64,000 bases of DNA from positions 65,285,035-65,349,034 of the forward strand of contig CM048844.1 in assembly GCA_026545765.1 (NCBI GenBank), read 5' to 3'. The first letter of the stretch is position 1; each line of letters opens with the position of its first letter. Both the position numbers and the translations under genes were made by a program. The stretch is from Plantago major. Its lineage: Eukaryota; Streptophyta; Magnoliopsida; Lamiales; Plantaginaceae. Shown here piece by piece: positions 43,570 to 55,197 of this stretch. The notes below the pieces were generated by a model. That model was not told the origin of the DNA. It saw only the letters and a program-made list of their open reading frames with translations, and did not search any database.

Positions 43570-45036
43570 TGATGCGTCAAATCAAAGTTCTAAATTTATT
43601 TTAAGCCAAGAGTTAATTCTCAACACTACGAAAACATGTAGTGCAGTGAAGTTAACCCCGAGGTCGGTCTCGAAGGACTTAACTAGGCTAAGTTTTGTTT
43701 ACGAATAAAGGTAACAATATGAAAAGCAGTAAAAGTTGGTTTGCCTCGGTGGCGAGATAATATACTAAAGTCATTAACTACTTGCGATGCTAGAAACCGA
43801 ATTGATAGTAACGAGATTGAAATATGAATGGGGGAAATTATGGAGTGGTAACGTCAACAAGCTAGCTAGCAGGACATATGTGATTCACGGGATTGATTAC
43901 GCAAGTTGTCACAGACTTGAGTTCAAAAACGAATAGCACTAGCGGAGACGTCAATTCCACTAGTCTACAATTAATCTAGCTAATCCTACTATTACTGTTT
44001 GCAACTAACTGTTAGATTGAAGCAAGATGGAAAACATTTGGGTGTGTTGATTAAATGCTTAATCTAACAGTGATATTGACGGATTGCGTATCAAACGTAA
44101 TAGCAAGATATGCGATTAAACTAAAAAGCACAAGTAATCGAATCCCGAAGGACTTCGAATCACATAAACCCTAACTGGCATGCATTGAATCAGTCACCAC
44201 CCCATAATAGGGTGTTTAGCTACTCATGATAAGCGAAAGCACAATCATACTAGCAATAAACATAATCTCAAGCACAAAACAAAGATTCGAGAGAATTGAT
44301 ACAATTTTACCCTTCGTTGTCACAAACCCTAGGTAGAAATTGAAGAACGAAAACGAATCGACGCAAAAGCTGTGTTGATAATCTCCCAATCAACCGTCAA
44401 TCTTTGAATTACGAGGGAAAACGGTTCAATTACCTCGAAATTAGGTTATTGCCTTGAAAACTAGGTCTAGCTCTAGAGCAAGGTATTGTTCTGCACAATA
44501 GAATGAATATCAAAAGTGATTATGTTTTCTTCTAAGTAATAGAAAGGAGAAAAACTAGGTTTTGGCGAATTAGGAAACAAATTGCGCAAAGGACGGGAAA
44601 AATAGAACACTGGCGTCGCCAGTTGTAGAACCGGCGTTGCCAGTTTTCCAAAACTGGCATCTCAGATTCCAAATCGGCGTCGCCAGTTCTTTTCAGAAAG
44701 AAGTTGTCATGACGTCGCTTTGATAATCGGCGCCGCCGACTTCTTCTGGAATGATCGTTTTGCCCTTCGATGCCGTTTTGACTCCAATTCTCGATATTTT
44801 GGTCTTCCCGCTCCACTTTTAGCATCCGTACGAGGCATTGGAACTCCATAACTTGTAGATGCATACAAAGTACACCATTTTTACCTTCCATTAGTGCGGT
44901 TTAGCCAAATATCTACAAAACACACAAAGAACAAAACAAGTAAAAATATTCAAGAAAAACCAAATAAATCTATACTCAAGGATGACAAGAAGACGGTAAA
45001 AAGGACCAAATGAGACGGTCTAAAACCGAGTCATCA
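43570..45036 (-). mobile_element. solo LTR-A inserted in LTR-B
   Basis: 1467 bp. On the minus strand it starts TGATGACTCGGTTTTAGACC and ends TTTGACGCATCA. Flanks AATTT (43565-43569) and AATTC (45037-45041) match at 4 of 5 bases. Joining the flanks restores the LTR-B sequence seen uninterrupted near 28255, so this is a solo LTR with its target duplication. It contains the AACTGGCGTCGCCAGTT-type palindrome cluster (44605-44745). Confidence 0.85.
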
Positions 45037-45152
45037 AATTCAAAATCAATCCTTGAACAATGATCAAAACCAAGCTCCAATAACGTCTCAATGTCAAATT
45101 ATGGATTGGAGATTTTTTCTAAGAACTTGGTTAAAAGAAAGTATGTAGGAAT
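45037..45152 (-). mobile_element. LTR-B fragment between two insertions
   Basis: Continues 43569 after the solo LTR-A and stops at the solo copia LTR. Matches 28260-28374. Confidence 0.7.
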
Positions 45153-46704
45153 TGTTGGTCCAGATAACGGCAAAGGAAAAGACTGGGGGGGGGGGGGTGA
45201 ATAGTCTTTTACAACTTTTGTCGATAAACAAAATTTCTCAAATATCTGTGAAGATATCTGATACTTAATTTCAGAGAGCGGAAGACTTTTCTGTGATAAG
45301 TGCACGTGCTCAGCAAGATATAATGTGTTTAAATACTTAGCAGGATAAAGAGAACGATAAGTACATTGCTTAAAGTAAATAACACGTCTTTTATAGTGGT
45401 ATCTGAAGGTGGCGTAATCCTTCAACTAATCCACTTCGGCCTTTCTCAGACTTGGAATCCACTAAGACAGATAATTGAGTACATTCCTAAATACACTAGG
45501 TTCCCAACCAAGTGTTCCCCCTGAGTTATTCCTCGGCTCCCAGCCAAGTACTTCCTATACTCAGAAACCTTTGAGTTGTTCGTTAGTTTCCCAAACTAAG
45601 TACTTCCTATGCTCAGTAACCTTGGAGTTATTCATTAGTTTCCCAAACTAAGTACTACCTGTACTCTACGTCGTTTAAGGTGTTGGTTATGATGGTTTGT
45701 CAGGTGAGTAGTCTTACTAACTTTTCAGTTATTTAAGAATACTCTATAGAACAAGAATCACTTAACACACTTCACAATGTGTGGTGATATGTTCTTTACT
45801 GACCCAAGTCTATGTTAAATTTTCTGGAGAATGAAGCTCAGATACTTGATCTTTTGATTCAACTCCTTCACAGATAGCAATACTTGTTAAGGATCAGGAC
45901 ACATAGAACTTTCGTGCCACTTAGAATTCAAGAGCTTAGTCGCAACTGTAAGCTGAAGAGTAAGTAGGTTGAAGACTTGTATGCTTGAATGAATAAGTTT
46001 GTTCTGTAAGTTCAAGGTGTTCAGTGTGTCTTTCAAGCATTCTAAGTGGTGATATTTATAGTTGAATTTGAAGCCATTTGAATAGTATCCGTTAGGCTCA
46101 ATTCAAATTCAAACTATTGATATCTGAAAATAGTACTGCAGAAGCCGTTGTCTCTTTTCAGAGATTTCCTCTTTTGTTCAGATGTCTTTGTCTGTGCATT
46201 TATTGCATTGTACTATTTTTGTCCTGTAGTGCCAATGGAACTATGCATGCTTTCTGAAGCATTGCATGTCCCTTTCCAGAGACCTTCACATCTCCAGATA
46301 CCTGTTGAAACATTGTTTCCCAGAAACATAGTTTTATCCAAGGTATCTGAGTGTAGGTTTCTGTGGGCACTTTTCCTCGTTCAGAAACCTTATATTCTCA
46401 GATATCTTTTGTGAAACCTGTTTATTGAAAAACACTTGTTTCTTCAAGATATCTGGACATAGGTATCTGATGACCTTCGTCTTCAGCAATCTTGTGCAGT
46501 CTTCAAATCTTCAAATTTGTTGAACACTTCTGCCGGATGCCTTCTTCTTGGTCTTCTTCAAAGATATACAAGATTTGCTAGACTAACATACTTAGTGATT
46601 TTCCTCTTTTACAGTGTTCAAGTGAACCAAGAGTACTAACTACCTTTCTGAGCTAAGATAAGTCATTAGGTTGCTGATCAAAATCTAAACAGATATTTCA
46701 AACA
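45153..46704 (-). mobile_element. solo copia LTR (1552 bp) in LTR-B
   Basis: The + strand begins TGTTGGTCCAGATAACGG and ends GATATTTCAAACA (TGTT...AACA). Flanks GGAAT and TGAAT match at 4 of 5 bases, and joining them restores the LTR-B sequence seen near 20850 (TTAAAAGAAGTATG and CAAAATTCTAATC). It is the only full-length copy of this LTR here; it contains a G13 run (45185-45197) where copy 1 has G19. Confidence 0.85.
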
Positions 46705-47108
46705 TGAATTAACCCAAATTCTAATCTAATAAGGAAAACAAAGTTGCTGGAAGCCGTCGTTTGCTGCGGCGGGCGAATAGCCTCGCCGCGGCGAGTCTTC
46801 TTTATCGCAGATTATATATCCTTCGGCTAATCTCGCCGCGGCGGACCAATTTCCTCGCCGCGGCGAGCCTCTTTGCAGCTCCCAACTTCTGGCTCATAAA
46901 ATCTCGCCGCGGCGGGAAGAATCTCTCGCCGTGGTGAGCCATGCTAATCGGCTTTTCCTCCTTTTTGTCTAAAAAAGGATAATTCCTGCAAAAAGAAAGC
47001 AAAACACCAAAGCGTAAAAATGAACAAAAAAAACTAAAAAACTAAAGACAAAGACTCAGAAAGATCGCTAAAAAGGACCAAATGAGACTCTAAATTATAT
47101 TCTCATCA
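46705..47108 (-). mobile_element. LTR-B, 5' part with palindromes
   Basis: Start of the LTR-B that carries the two solo insertions: on the minus strand it begins TGATGAGAATATAATTTAG at 47108. Six copies of the CGCCGCGGCG motif lie at 46755-46940. The outer flank has no polypurine tract, so this may be the outer edge of a 5' LTR. Confidence 0.75.
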
Positions 47109-47950
47109 ACATCTTCAAGAACAGACTTCTTAGCACATCCCACTCACTAACCTCTTCTTTAATTGAATCTAGGGGACATTTCTGCAGGCCCCCCTGATAA
47201 ATTTGCTAATAACACTTTGATCCCTCTATTCTAAAAATAACATCGTGGGACAGAATTAACAAATCAATTACAAAGAGTCCAAAAGTCAAATCGCCGCCAA
47301 ACACATCCTTAATTTAAATTTCTAAACAATTTACATTTCATTATAAATTTTCATTTTATTATAAGATTGATCCAAACCATTTGAATTTATTCCTTTTAAC
47401 TATTTCTTTGTTTTCAAACATACCAACAAAAATTGCAAGTAACCTTCTTAAAAAATTTAATAAATATTTTAAATATAAAAGTTTATTATGAAATAACAAA
47501 AATTTATAAAGCATAATTAAAAAATATAAACAAATTCATATTTTCATGCTCCATGAAAATAGCTTATATGGATACTATGATTTGGTATTTTTTTTTTTAA
47601 TATTATAGTGGAAGAATGATTAGTAAAAATGGAACTGGGAACCATTACTTGAGATATTAAAAAGGGCTAAACGGCAACCATGTTTCAGGACTGAGCAAAT
47701 ATCTATTATTATTTTTGTTATTTTTTGGAAGATTATATTTGAAATATCATTTTATTTCATTTTTTTAAATTATTTTATATTATTCGAACTAGCTTTAAAA
47801 ATTAGATTTTCATTTAATTTATTTTAATTTTCACGTTTAATAACTTGAAAATGTTTTTTATTCATAAATATTGCATATTTGACGCTTGTGAAAGGTAAGA
47901 GAAGGAAACTAGTAAATATGACAGGTTAAAAATAAGGCCATGTTTGGGAA
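47109..47950. other. AT-rich DNA left of the MULE core
   Basis: No gene. The segment 47171-47250 is an inverted partner of 53270-53340 (see the MULE entry). The rest (47300-47940) is very AT-rich. Confidence 0.5.
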
Positions 47951-48231
47951 GCCAAAATTTTAGGGTGGATTACAGCTGGACCCTTTACTAGATGTTCCAA
48001 TTACATCTGACTCCCTCTTAGACAGTCAATAACATCTTCATACCTGCTTAGATAATTTTAATTACATTTGGGTCCGCGAATTTGACTTTTCTCGAACCAA
48101 AACCAAAAAAAGTCTTTTACACTCATGTAATTGATGTTTCTTCTTTTGGTGCCCAAATGTAATTAACTAGGAACCGTTATTTTTGAAAATATAGCCGTTG
48201 GACTTGAATTTCATAGTATTTATACCTCATT

Positions 48232-48719
48232 TTGGGCTCATTATGGTTATTATTTAGTGTAGGCAGTATACATTTCAACCGGATTTTGGTATCACCGGCC
48301 CAATTTGAAAGAATTCAAGGTGTGGAAAGCGTACGGTGCTATCTATTTCAAAGTCTACGGGGAGATTCTACTAGAGATGTCAAGTACATGGCATATCTGA
48401 ATGGTACAACGAGCAAGAAGATATGCAAACACAACAAGGAAGGGGAGACTTGATTGACGCAAAACTTCTATGTGAATTTGTTCAACCAAGACATCCTAGA
48501 CATAATGTGCAAGCTGAGGATGAAATCATGCAACAACCAACACAAGAGCAAGGAGAATCTCAGCATAATGTGCAACAACAAAGGAAAAAGGAAGCTGCAA
48601 AAGTAACAAGAGCCCAAGCTAATGAACACAAGTACGTTAGAATAAGGCAATTGATTTGCCTCAACTTGTTATTGTTTGCTGTGTATTTAGTAGTGCAAAT
48701 TATGAAATCATTCAAGTAG
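48232..48719 (+). other. unassigned open frames inside the MULE
   Basis: Two overlapping + strand frames of 73 and 98 codons. The second (48423-48719) is Gln/Glu-rich and ends in a hydrophobic stretch (LICLNLLLFAVYLVVQIM) that could be a membrane segment. Neither is recognised, and there is no sign of splicing or of similarity to the transposase. They lie downstream of the transposase on the opposite strand and may be chance frames or a captured host fragment. Confidence 0.2.
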
Positions 48720-49076
48720 AATAGAATGCTTCAAATGTATTGATACCCATGAATATGTTTCAATACAAATTAGCATCAGAAAACAACTACTAATTTTTGC
48801 CAAAAAACTGCAATACAATGCAGTAGCATAAGGATCAAAACACATGTTCATTGTCTAACTTAAGTCAACAAAACTGCAACACAGAAACATGCCAAAATAC
48901 TAGCCTAAAAGGGAACTTCCACTTTCTCTTCCCCTGCCCCTGCCCCTGCCTGATCTTCCCCTTCCTCTTGTGGATCCTCATCCCCTGCCTAAGTTGGAAC
49001 CTTCTCTCTCAACATTTCCTACTGACTGATCTCCCCCCACCAAAAAGTCAAGAACAAACCTTAGTAGTCTACCGAA

Positions 49077-49188
49077 CAAGTAGTCTGACACAACAACAAA
49101 ACAACAAGTAGTATGACACAACAACAAAACAACAAGTAGTCTGACACAACAACAAAACAACAAGTAGTCTACCACACCAACAAAACAA
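49077..49188. repeat. 28-bp minisatellite, four units
   Basis: Four tandem copies of CAAGTAGTCTGACACAACAA followed by CAAAACAA, at 49077, 49105, 49133 and 49161. The fourth unit has three substitutions. Lies just 3' of the last transposase exon. Confidence 0.95.
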
Positions 49189-49220
49189 CACAATTCCCAC
49201 AAACAAAAATATAAAAGCAT

Positions 49221-52200
49221 TCATTTACCAAAACAAAATACAATAACACTTGCATCATTCACATCATTTGTATCATTCACTTCATTTGTTTCAGTTAGTG
49301 CTGCATTACTCCCTCCACCTTCCTCTGCACCAGTATTCTGCAATCAATGCATTCAATATATTAAAATTGCACTCAAAGTAAGAAAACAAGCTAATACTGA
49401 GATTTAGTGAAAATCCTTACCATAGTAGGGCATTTCCTGCAGTTATGCCCTCTGACTCCACAAATACTACACTTTGGTGGCCTTCTTTGCTTTTCAATTG
49501 GAACTTTACTCTTTCTTGGCTCAGAGGCATATCTGATCCTAGTTACAACAGGTCTGCCAGGCTTCCTTTGCACATCTGGTGGTGAACATTGATCTTGAGT
49601 TATGTTTCCTGGCCTAAATCTGTGGTCTGGTACTGGTTGAATCATCATATCATATGCCCTCTGATAGGCTGCCTTAGTATGGTTATCAGTCAAGAATTCC
49701 TCTCCATTTTCTCTGTTATGGTTGATAGCAACCCAAGCATGCCTGCAGGGTATGCCACTCAAGTCCCACCTCCTGCAATCACATGACATTGTCTAAAGAT
49801 TCACTACAAAAATGAAGTTGTAATCTTCCACCTCAAACAGATGTCCAGCTTCTGAAACAAGTCTTAACCTTCTTGACTATTCATGTGTGTCATTGAGTTT
49901 CTTCAACACCTTTGGCATCACAACAGATGTACAATTTAGGCCTTTCATTCTTCTAATAACAATCCTTTGCATGAAATGTTTTCTCAGTCCCTACATGATA
50001 TGCTTAGTTAGAAAACATACATAAGCTAAACAAGAAAGAATAGACATGTATACTTGAATTAACACAGTTTACCTCCATGATGTTCATAATAGAGAAGCCT
50101 CTAATTGGTTCAGCCTAAGCATTGAAGCTCTCACTGCAGTTGTTGGTGTAGTGTTCTATCTTGGGTGTTGAATCAAATGAATGCCTTGCCCAAAATTAAT
50201 TCCAAGGGAATTGCCATCAAGTAGTCAGCTGCAGGGACACTAGCATTCATCATTTCATCCATTGCCTTGTTGAATCCATAAGTAGTGTAGGAAGTTGATG
50301 CTTGCCAGAAGTACTTCCTGAGATTGACACTGCTCCACTTTTGCTTGAAATTGTCATTAATGTGCTTTGCACATTTTCTATTGATCACATTAGGTGCCTT
50401 TTCATCAATAACTAGAACCAAAGCCTGCACCAAGATAATCAAAACACATTAACCAACTTGAATGAAGTTTAACAAAGCAATGAAAGGACATGAATGCAAG
50501 TAAAAAAACATATACATATACCTTTTGTCTATATGCCATGATGTGCCAGTGCCTATCTGCATCCCATTGACCAAGAAAGCTCTCTAAGCAATGTAAGAAC
50601 AATCCCCATGATTCTTTACAATCTGATTCTACTATTGCCCATGCAACAAGAAAGATGCCACAATTAGCATCTGTGCCAACTGCACTTAAAAGCATCCCAC
50701 CATATCTACCTCTGAGGTGACAACCATCAAAGAATAGAAATGGTTGGCACCCAGCCAAGAAGCCTCTCCTCAGACCCTCCAACCTACAGAAAAACCTCTT
50801 GCATTGTGGTGGCCTATCAATAGCAGGAACTGTATGAATCTCAACCACTGATCCTGGATTGGTTCTAAGTATCATCTCTCTATACTTAGGTGCCATCTTG
50901 TATGCTTCTTCAGGGTTACCACCTAAGAGCTCAAGTGCTTTCTCCCTTGCTCTGTGAACTCTCATATATGGTGCCTTCACATCCAGTTTGCTAGCAACCT
51001 AAGCCTCCAGTTTCTTTGCACTCATATTGGGATGCTCTTTCATTTGTTCAAGCAACTTATGGGACAACCAGTTTGAATCAGCCTGTTTGGCATCAACCCT
51101 CCTCACACACCTATGAGCTCCATTATATGTTTTAATCATCATGGAGACCTCATCATCCATCACACATGCATGGAGTCTCCATTGACACGCACTCTTCTTC
51201 CCTCCATAGTAGACAGTGTACCTTGTCCTCTCATTCTTTTGCCTTTTCAACACAAACCACACTTTCAGTACATACTCCTTCACCCTCCTCCAGCTCCTCC
51301 ACACTGCCAAAAGTATCCCCCACTTGAAATTCTTTATCCCAATCCTCATTGTTCACCTTAAACTCATCACCACCCCAACCCTGATCACTTATATCATCCT
51401 CAGAACTGGGGTAATAATCCCCATCATCACCAGAGTCATCACCACCACCACCACATTCACCAGTTTCTGCAGCACTACCAATACCACTTCCACCAGCTTC
51501 ACCTGTCTCAACACCAACACCACTGCCACCTTCATTTTCCTCTTCATCCTCCTCATCAGATTCAGATGGTTTGATCCTAACAAAACCTATTTGCTCATCT
51601 TCACTGTCACACATGTAACCTCCCTCAGGTGCCTCACTCTCCCAATCAACAGGTCCCTCACCATCACTCTCAACTGGAGCTTCATCATCACCCTATGTTG
51701 TGCCTTTCTCCTCATCACTGACATCATTTGTACAATCTTCTACCACCCCTTCACCCTCCATTCCTCCCATAGTTTCATCAACATTTGCATGCTCCACAGA
51801 TTCATTGTTGGTACCAGTCACATTTTCATTCATAGTTTCATCAACACTAGCATGCTTCACATTGTCATTCACATTCTTATTTTTATTAACATGACTAGAC
51901 TGAGTATGTGCTTGTGAATGAGACTCAAGAATACTTGAAAGCAAATCTTCAAACTCAATATCATCATACACAACATGTGGTTGATCATGACAGGACTCTT
52001 TAACTGGAGTAGAGAAGCAAGTTTGAGTAATATAAGGGCTTTGTGGAGTGTGATGGGTAGGTATCTCTACATTTTCTGCAGTTTAAGTGCTAGTTTGTGG
52101 AGGTGGCTGAGAGGTTTCTTGTGGTTCAGTATCAGGCTCTTGTGTTTAGCTAGGCTGAGTTATAGGGGGTTGATCATCATCTGACAACTCAATTACATCA

Positions 52201-52656
52201 GCAGGGTCATTGGGATTTGTTCTTGGTGATCTTGGTCATGGAAGCTTGCAAGTCCTATACATATAGTATCTTTTCTTTGTAGGTAGGTCAGTGTACACTT
52301 TGGATGGGGGTTCATACTCCATGTCAATGTCAATACCATAGAAATCACTCCCCATTTTCTTTCTTTTACTTGATGTGTCTATAGCTAAGGGTTCACCATC
52401 AACAATGTTTAAGTGCAAGTCTATCTCTTTGTTTTGCATATTTCTGGAAAACATCATCCTAAAAGACTCATCATCCAAAATTTCTATTTGTTCAAATGAT
52501 TTCACAATATGAGCCACCATAGTAAAAAACACAGAAGACTGAGTTTCAAGCGTATCTAACACCAAGCCATTCACATCATTCAGAAGTTTTGCATGAGAAT
52601 ACCTTGATGAGTCCACGTCTTAAGCATGAATTGCTGGCCCAGATAATGAATCCATA
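49221..52656 (-). pseudogene. MULE transposase, four exons, decayed
   Basis: Transposase of the MuDR/FAR1-related group. Exons from GT-AG sites: 52656-50522, 50424-50073, 49990-49421, 49337-49221, about 1050 codons. Order: N-terminal region with VIELSDDD and long acidic stretches (52200-51300); MuDR DNA-binding domain (CQWRLHACVMDDEVSMMIKT, ADSNWLSHKLLEQMKEHPNM); DDE transposase domain (FFDGCHLRGRYGGMLLSAVG, FLVAWAIVESDCKESWGLFL); SWIM zinc finger (CDCRRWDLSGIPCRHAW); CCHC knuckle (CSICGVRGHNCRKC). About nine in-frame stops and two frameshifts (near 51290 and 50185) disable it. The expected catalytic Asp before RQK (usually SDRQKG) reads AYRQK. Product nuclear in the active family. Confidence 0.8.
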
Positions 52657-53289
52657 TATCAAACTTCACACCCATGATCACTGACAAACACGGAGAGCAG
52701 AAAATCGAGTAGTAAAAAAAAACCCTAGCTCAAGCATACTTAGTTGATATGTAAAATCAGGAATCAATACGCTAAAATCGTTGATATTACGACGTTGAAT
52801 AGCATAAACCACGACCAAAATAACATAATTTTGAAAAAAACAATCATACCTTCAAGGAAGTCGCCGATGAATGGATTTCCAGTACCCGGGTAAATTGAAA
52901 ATCGATTTGCAGCAAAATAACAAGCTTTCCCAAACTTTCTACGATGGAATTTTTGTCGATTATGGAGTTTGATTCACTGTGGAAGTTGAAGAGTGTCGTG
53001 AGGAAGAAGAAGACGATTTTGGCGGGCTAGTGTGAAGGTGGGAATGGCGAGTATTAAAACCTAAATGTCCAAAAATAGCATAAAGCCTTGTTTGGTTCTC
53101 AAATTTTCGAAAAGTTGAGTTAATCTGGTCCACTCAATTTGTGAGATTTGGACTTAAGTGTAATTGTTACACTAAGAGGGACTTGGATGAGTGAGACATC
53201 TCCTGCGGGGGTCCCAGTGGTAATATACCCAAAATTTTAAAATAGAAAATGGACCAATATGTTATTGTTGAAATCAGAGGGACCAAAGT

Positions 53290-53690
53290 GTTATTACCCT
53301 ATATATTGGGGGGACCCGTGGTAATTTTCCCTTAAATCTATCAATCTTTTTGCTGTTCCCTCCAGTGTTTTGATGAAGAACCAGAATTTCAGCTCACCAT
53401 CTGTTAACCACTTGGTCAGAAACTGCTGGACGATAGACTCAAATGCGTACATGAACTTGCATTCATGTTCTCCTCCTCTTCCTTCGAACTTTGGTAATGA
53501 GTTAATCAGTGTTGGATCAAACCCGTATTGCCTTACATGCGGCTGGATTCGAATTCCACTCCTTCTTGGTTTCGACATACTGATTTCTCTGATAGTTCTT
53601 TCGTTTTCAAACTCCATCTTCCTTAACAAACATGCTTATGCAGAGATATATAATAATATAATAATAAAGTAGATAAACGTATTTTTAGGT
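53290..53690 (-). pseudogene. gypsy gag N-terminal fragment
   Basis: The 111-aa frame (53629-53294) reads KPRRSGIRIQPHVRQYGFDP, then SLPKFEGRGGEHECKFMYAF and GELKFWFFIKTLEGTAKRL, similar in kind to the start of Athila-group gag (substrate-poor capsid N-terminal domain). It follows a primer site and LTR on the minus strand and stops at the edge of the MULE, which may have removed the rest. Confidence 0.6.
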
Positions 53691-53879
53691 TTTTGATAAG
53701 AAAATAAACAAATACGGAATAGAAAATATTTTTGGGTTTTACTGTGGAAATCGAGTCCCAAAGGTTTTTATATTTTTTTTGGTTTTATGCTGTACGTATT
53801 AAAAGTCACTGCAAAAAATAAAAGCGAATGAAAGAATTCAACTTATCTGGTCGAAACTTGCTTGAGCGGTCAAGTGTCC

Positions 53880-53896
53880 CCGGTAGCGGCGTCAAA
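53880..53896 (-). other. gypsy primer binding site
   Basis: The minus strand reads TGACGCCGCTACCGGGG a few bases after the LTR end GTGCACATCA. Close to the tRNA-Asp complement TGGCGCCGTTGCCGGGG. Confidence 0.65.
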
Positions 53897-53899
53897 TTT

Positions 53900-55197
53900 T
53901 GATGTGCACTTATGAATTTGAAAGCGTTGTACTACTGATGTGCTCAAATTATTACTTAGAAAACAAGTAGTAAGTAGTTGTTGTAGACAGATAATGCTAA
54001 CCACAGTATCGTTCGCTAAGGAACCAATTAAGCTACCACAACGGTTTGAAAGCAAACAGTTACTTGTAAAAATAGATCGATTTGTAAGTTGGTTGCTTCT
54101 AAAAACTAGAAAACAGAAATCAACAATGTAGTTGTTTGTAAGAATGAGGTAGGAGGAACACAGTAGTTACGATCAAACAATGCTAATTCGCTCTAGGGAT
54201 ACGTTTATACTGTCACACGGTCGGTGTACAGAAAACTATCAATTCAAGCTTTACTGAACGAGTTTGAAGATATTTGAACTAGAGTGATCGTGGGTCGTCA
54301 ATCCACGATCCTTAACCAAACGTTTTAGAGAATCTTTGAATGAGAGTATTGAATCGAAGGGTTTTTACGAAGATCTTTGAACGAGCCTAACCTATATGAA
54401 CGATTTCAAACCCTCGAAGCGAATACGCAAAGCTATCACGCAACTACCATGTCCAGAGTGGTTTAGCTACTCATTATAGATTGAAAGATGAAAGACTTCA
54501 AGATATTGCTCATGATAAACATAAACATAATGATAATCGCATGCAAGCTCATACAATTCGACAAACAAGAACAAAGAACGAATTGTAAAGAGATAAACAA
54601 TAGAGAATTACCACGGTGATCAGGAATTCGACATCGATAAATCAATCAAGGATAAAACCAAGCTCCAAGATATGTCTCAATGTCAAAAGTATGAATATGG
54701 AGCTTTTCTATGAACTAGGTTTTGCTCTAGGGCAAAGTATGTTTTTTTTACAATAGAATCAATGTCTAATATAAAACGTAAGGAGAAAAAACAGAATTAG
54801 GAAAAGAAATCGCAGAAGAAAAATGGCAGAAGAGGAAACTGGCGTCGCCAGTTTGGCGATACGCCTAACAAGAACTTATTGGCGTATGCCAGTTTGATAA
54901 CTGGCGTCGCCAGTTCTTCTAGAATGACTGTTTTGCCCTTTTGACCCCGAATCTTGGTATTTTGACCATCCCGCTCCACTTCTAGCATCCATACGAAGCA
55001 TTGGAACTCCATATCTTGTAGATGCATATAAAATACACCATTTTGCCTTCAATTAGCGCGGTTTAGCCAAATACCTACAAAACACACAAAAAACGAAACA
55101 AGTAAAAATACTCTAAGAAAACTACTAAAACTATACTCAAGGATGACTAAAAGACGGTAAAAAAGACCAAATGATACTGTATAAAACCGACTCATCA
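53900..55197 (-). mobile_element. LTR-B, minus strand, between tract and primer site
   Basis: The minus strand starts TGATGAGTCGGTTTTATAC after a polypurine-like GGTGAGTT and ends GTGCACATCA. A second terminus-like TGATGTGCTC lies 36 bp inside (53936), so the end seems to be duplicated. U3 has AACTGGCGTCGCCAGTT-type palindromes (54835-54920). The GTTTAGCTACTCAT block is at 54463. Confidence 0.8.

Larger units (their letters stand above)
47171..53340 (-). mobile_element. MULE (Mutator-like) transposon
   Basis: Carries a transposase gene on the minus strand between two sets of inverted repeats. Inner pair: 47951-48100 against 53100-53245 (CAAAATTTTAGGGTG, GACTCCCTCTTAG against CCAAAATTTTAAAATAG, CTAAGAGGGAC). 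Outer pair: 47171-47250 against 53270-53340 (TAATAACACTTTGATCCCTC against GAGGGACCAAAGTGTTATTA). Terminal repeats longer than 100 bp are typical of MULEs. I could not fix the outer boundary or find a convincing 9-bp target duplication. Confidence 0.75.

Noticed and set aside
51216-51917. 233-codon Thr/Ile/Phe-rich + strand frame
   Set aside because: Antisense to the acidic part of the MULE transposase; Asp/Glu codons read backwards give Ile/Phe/Ser/His-rich sequence.
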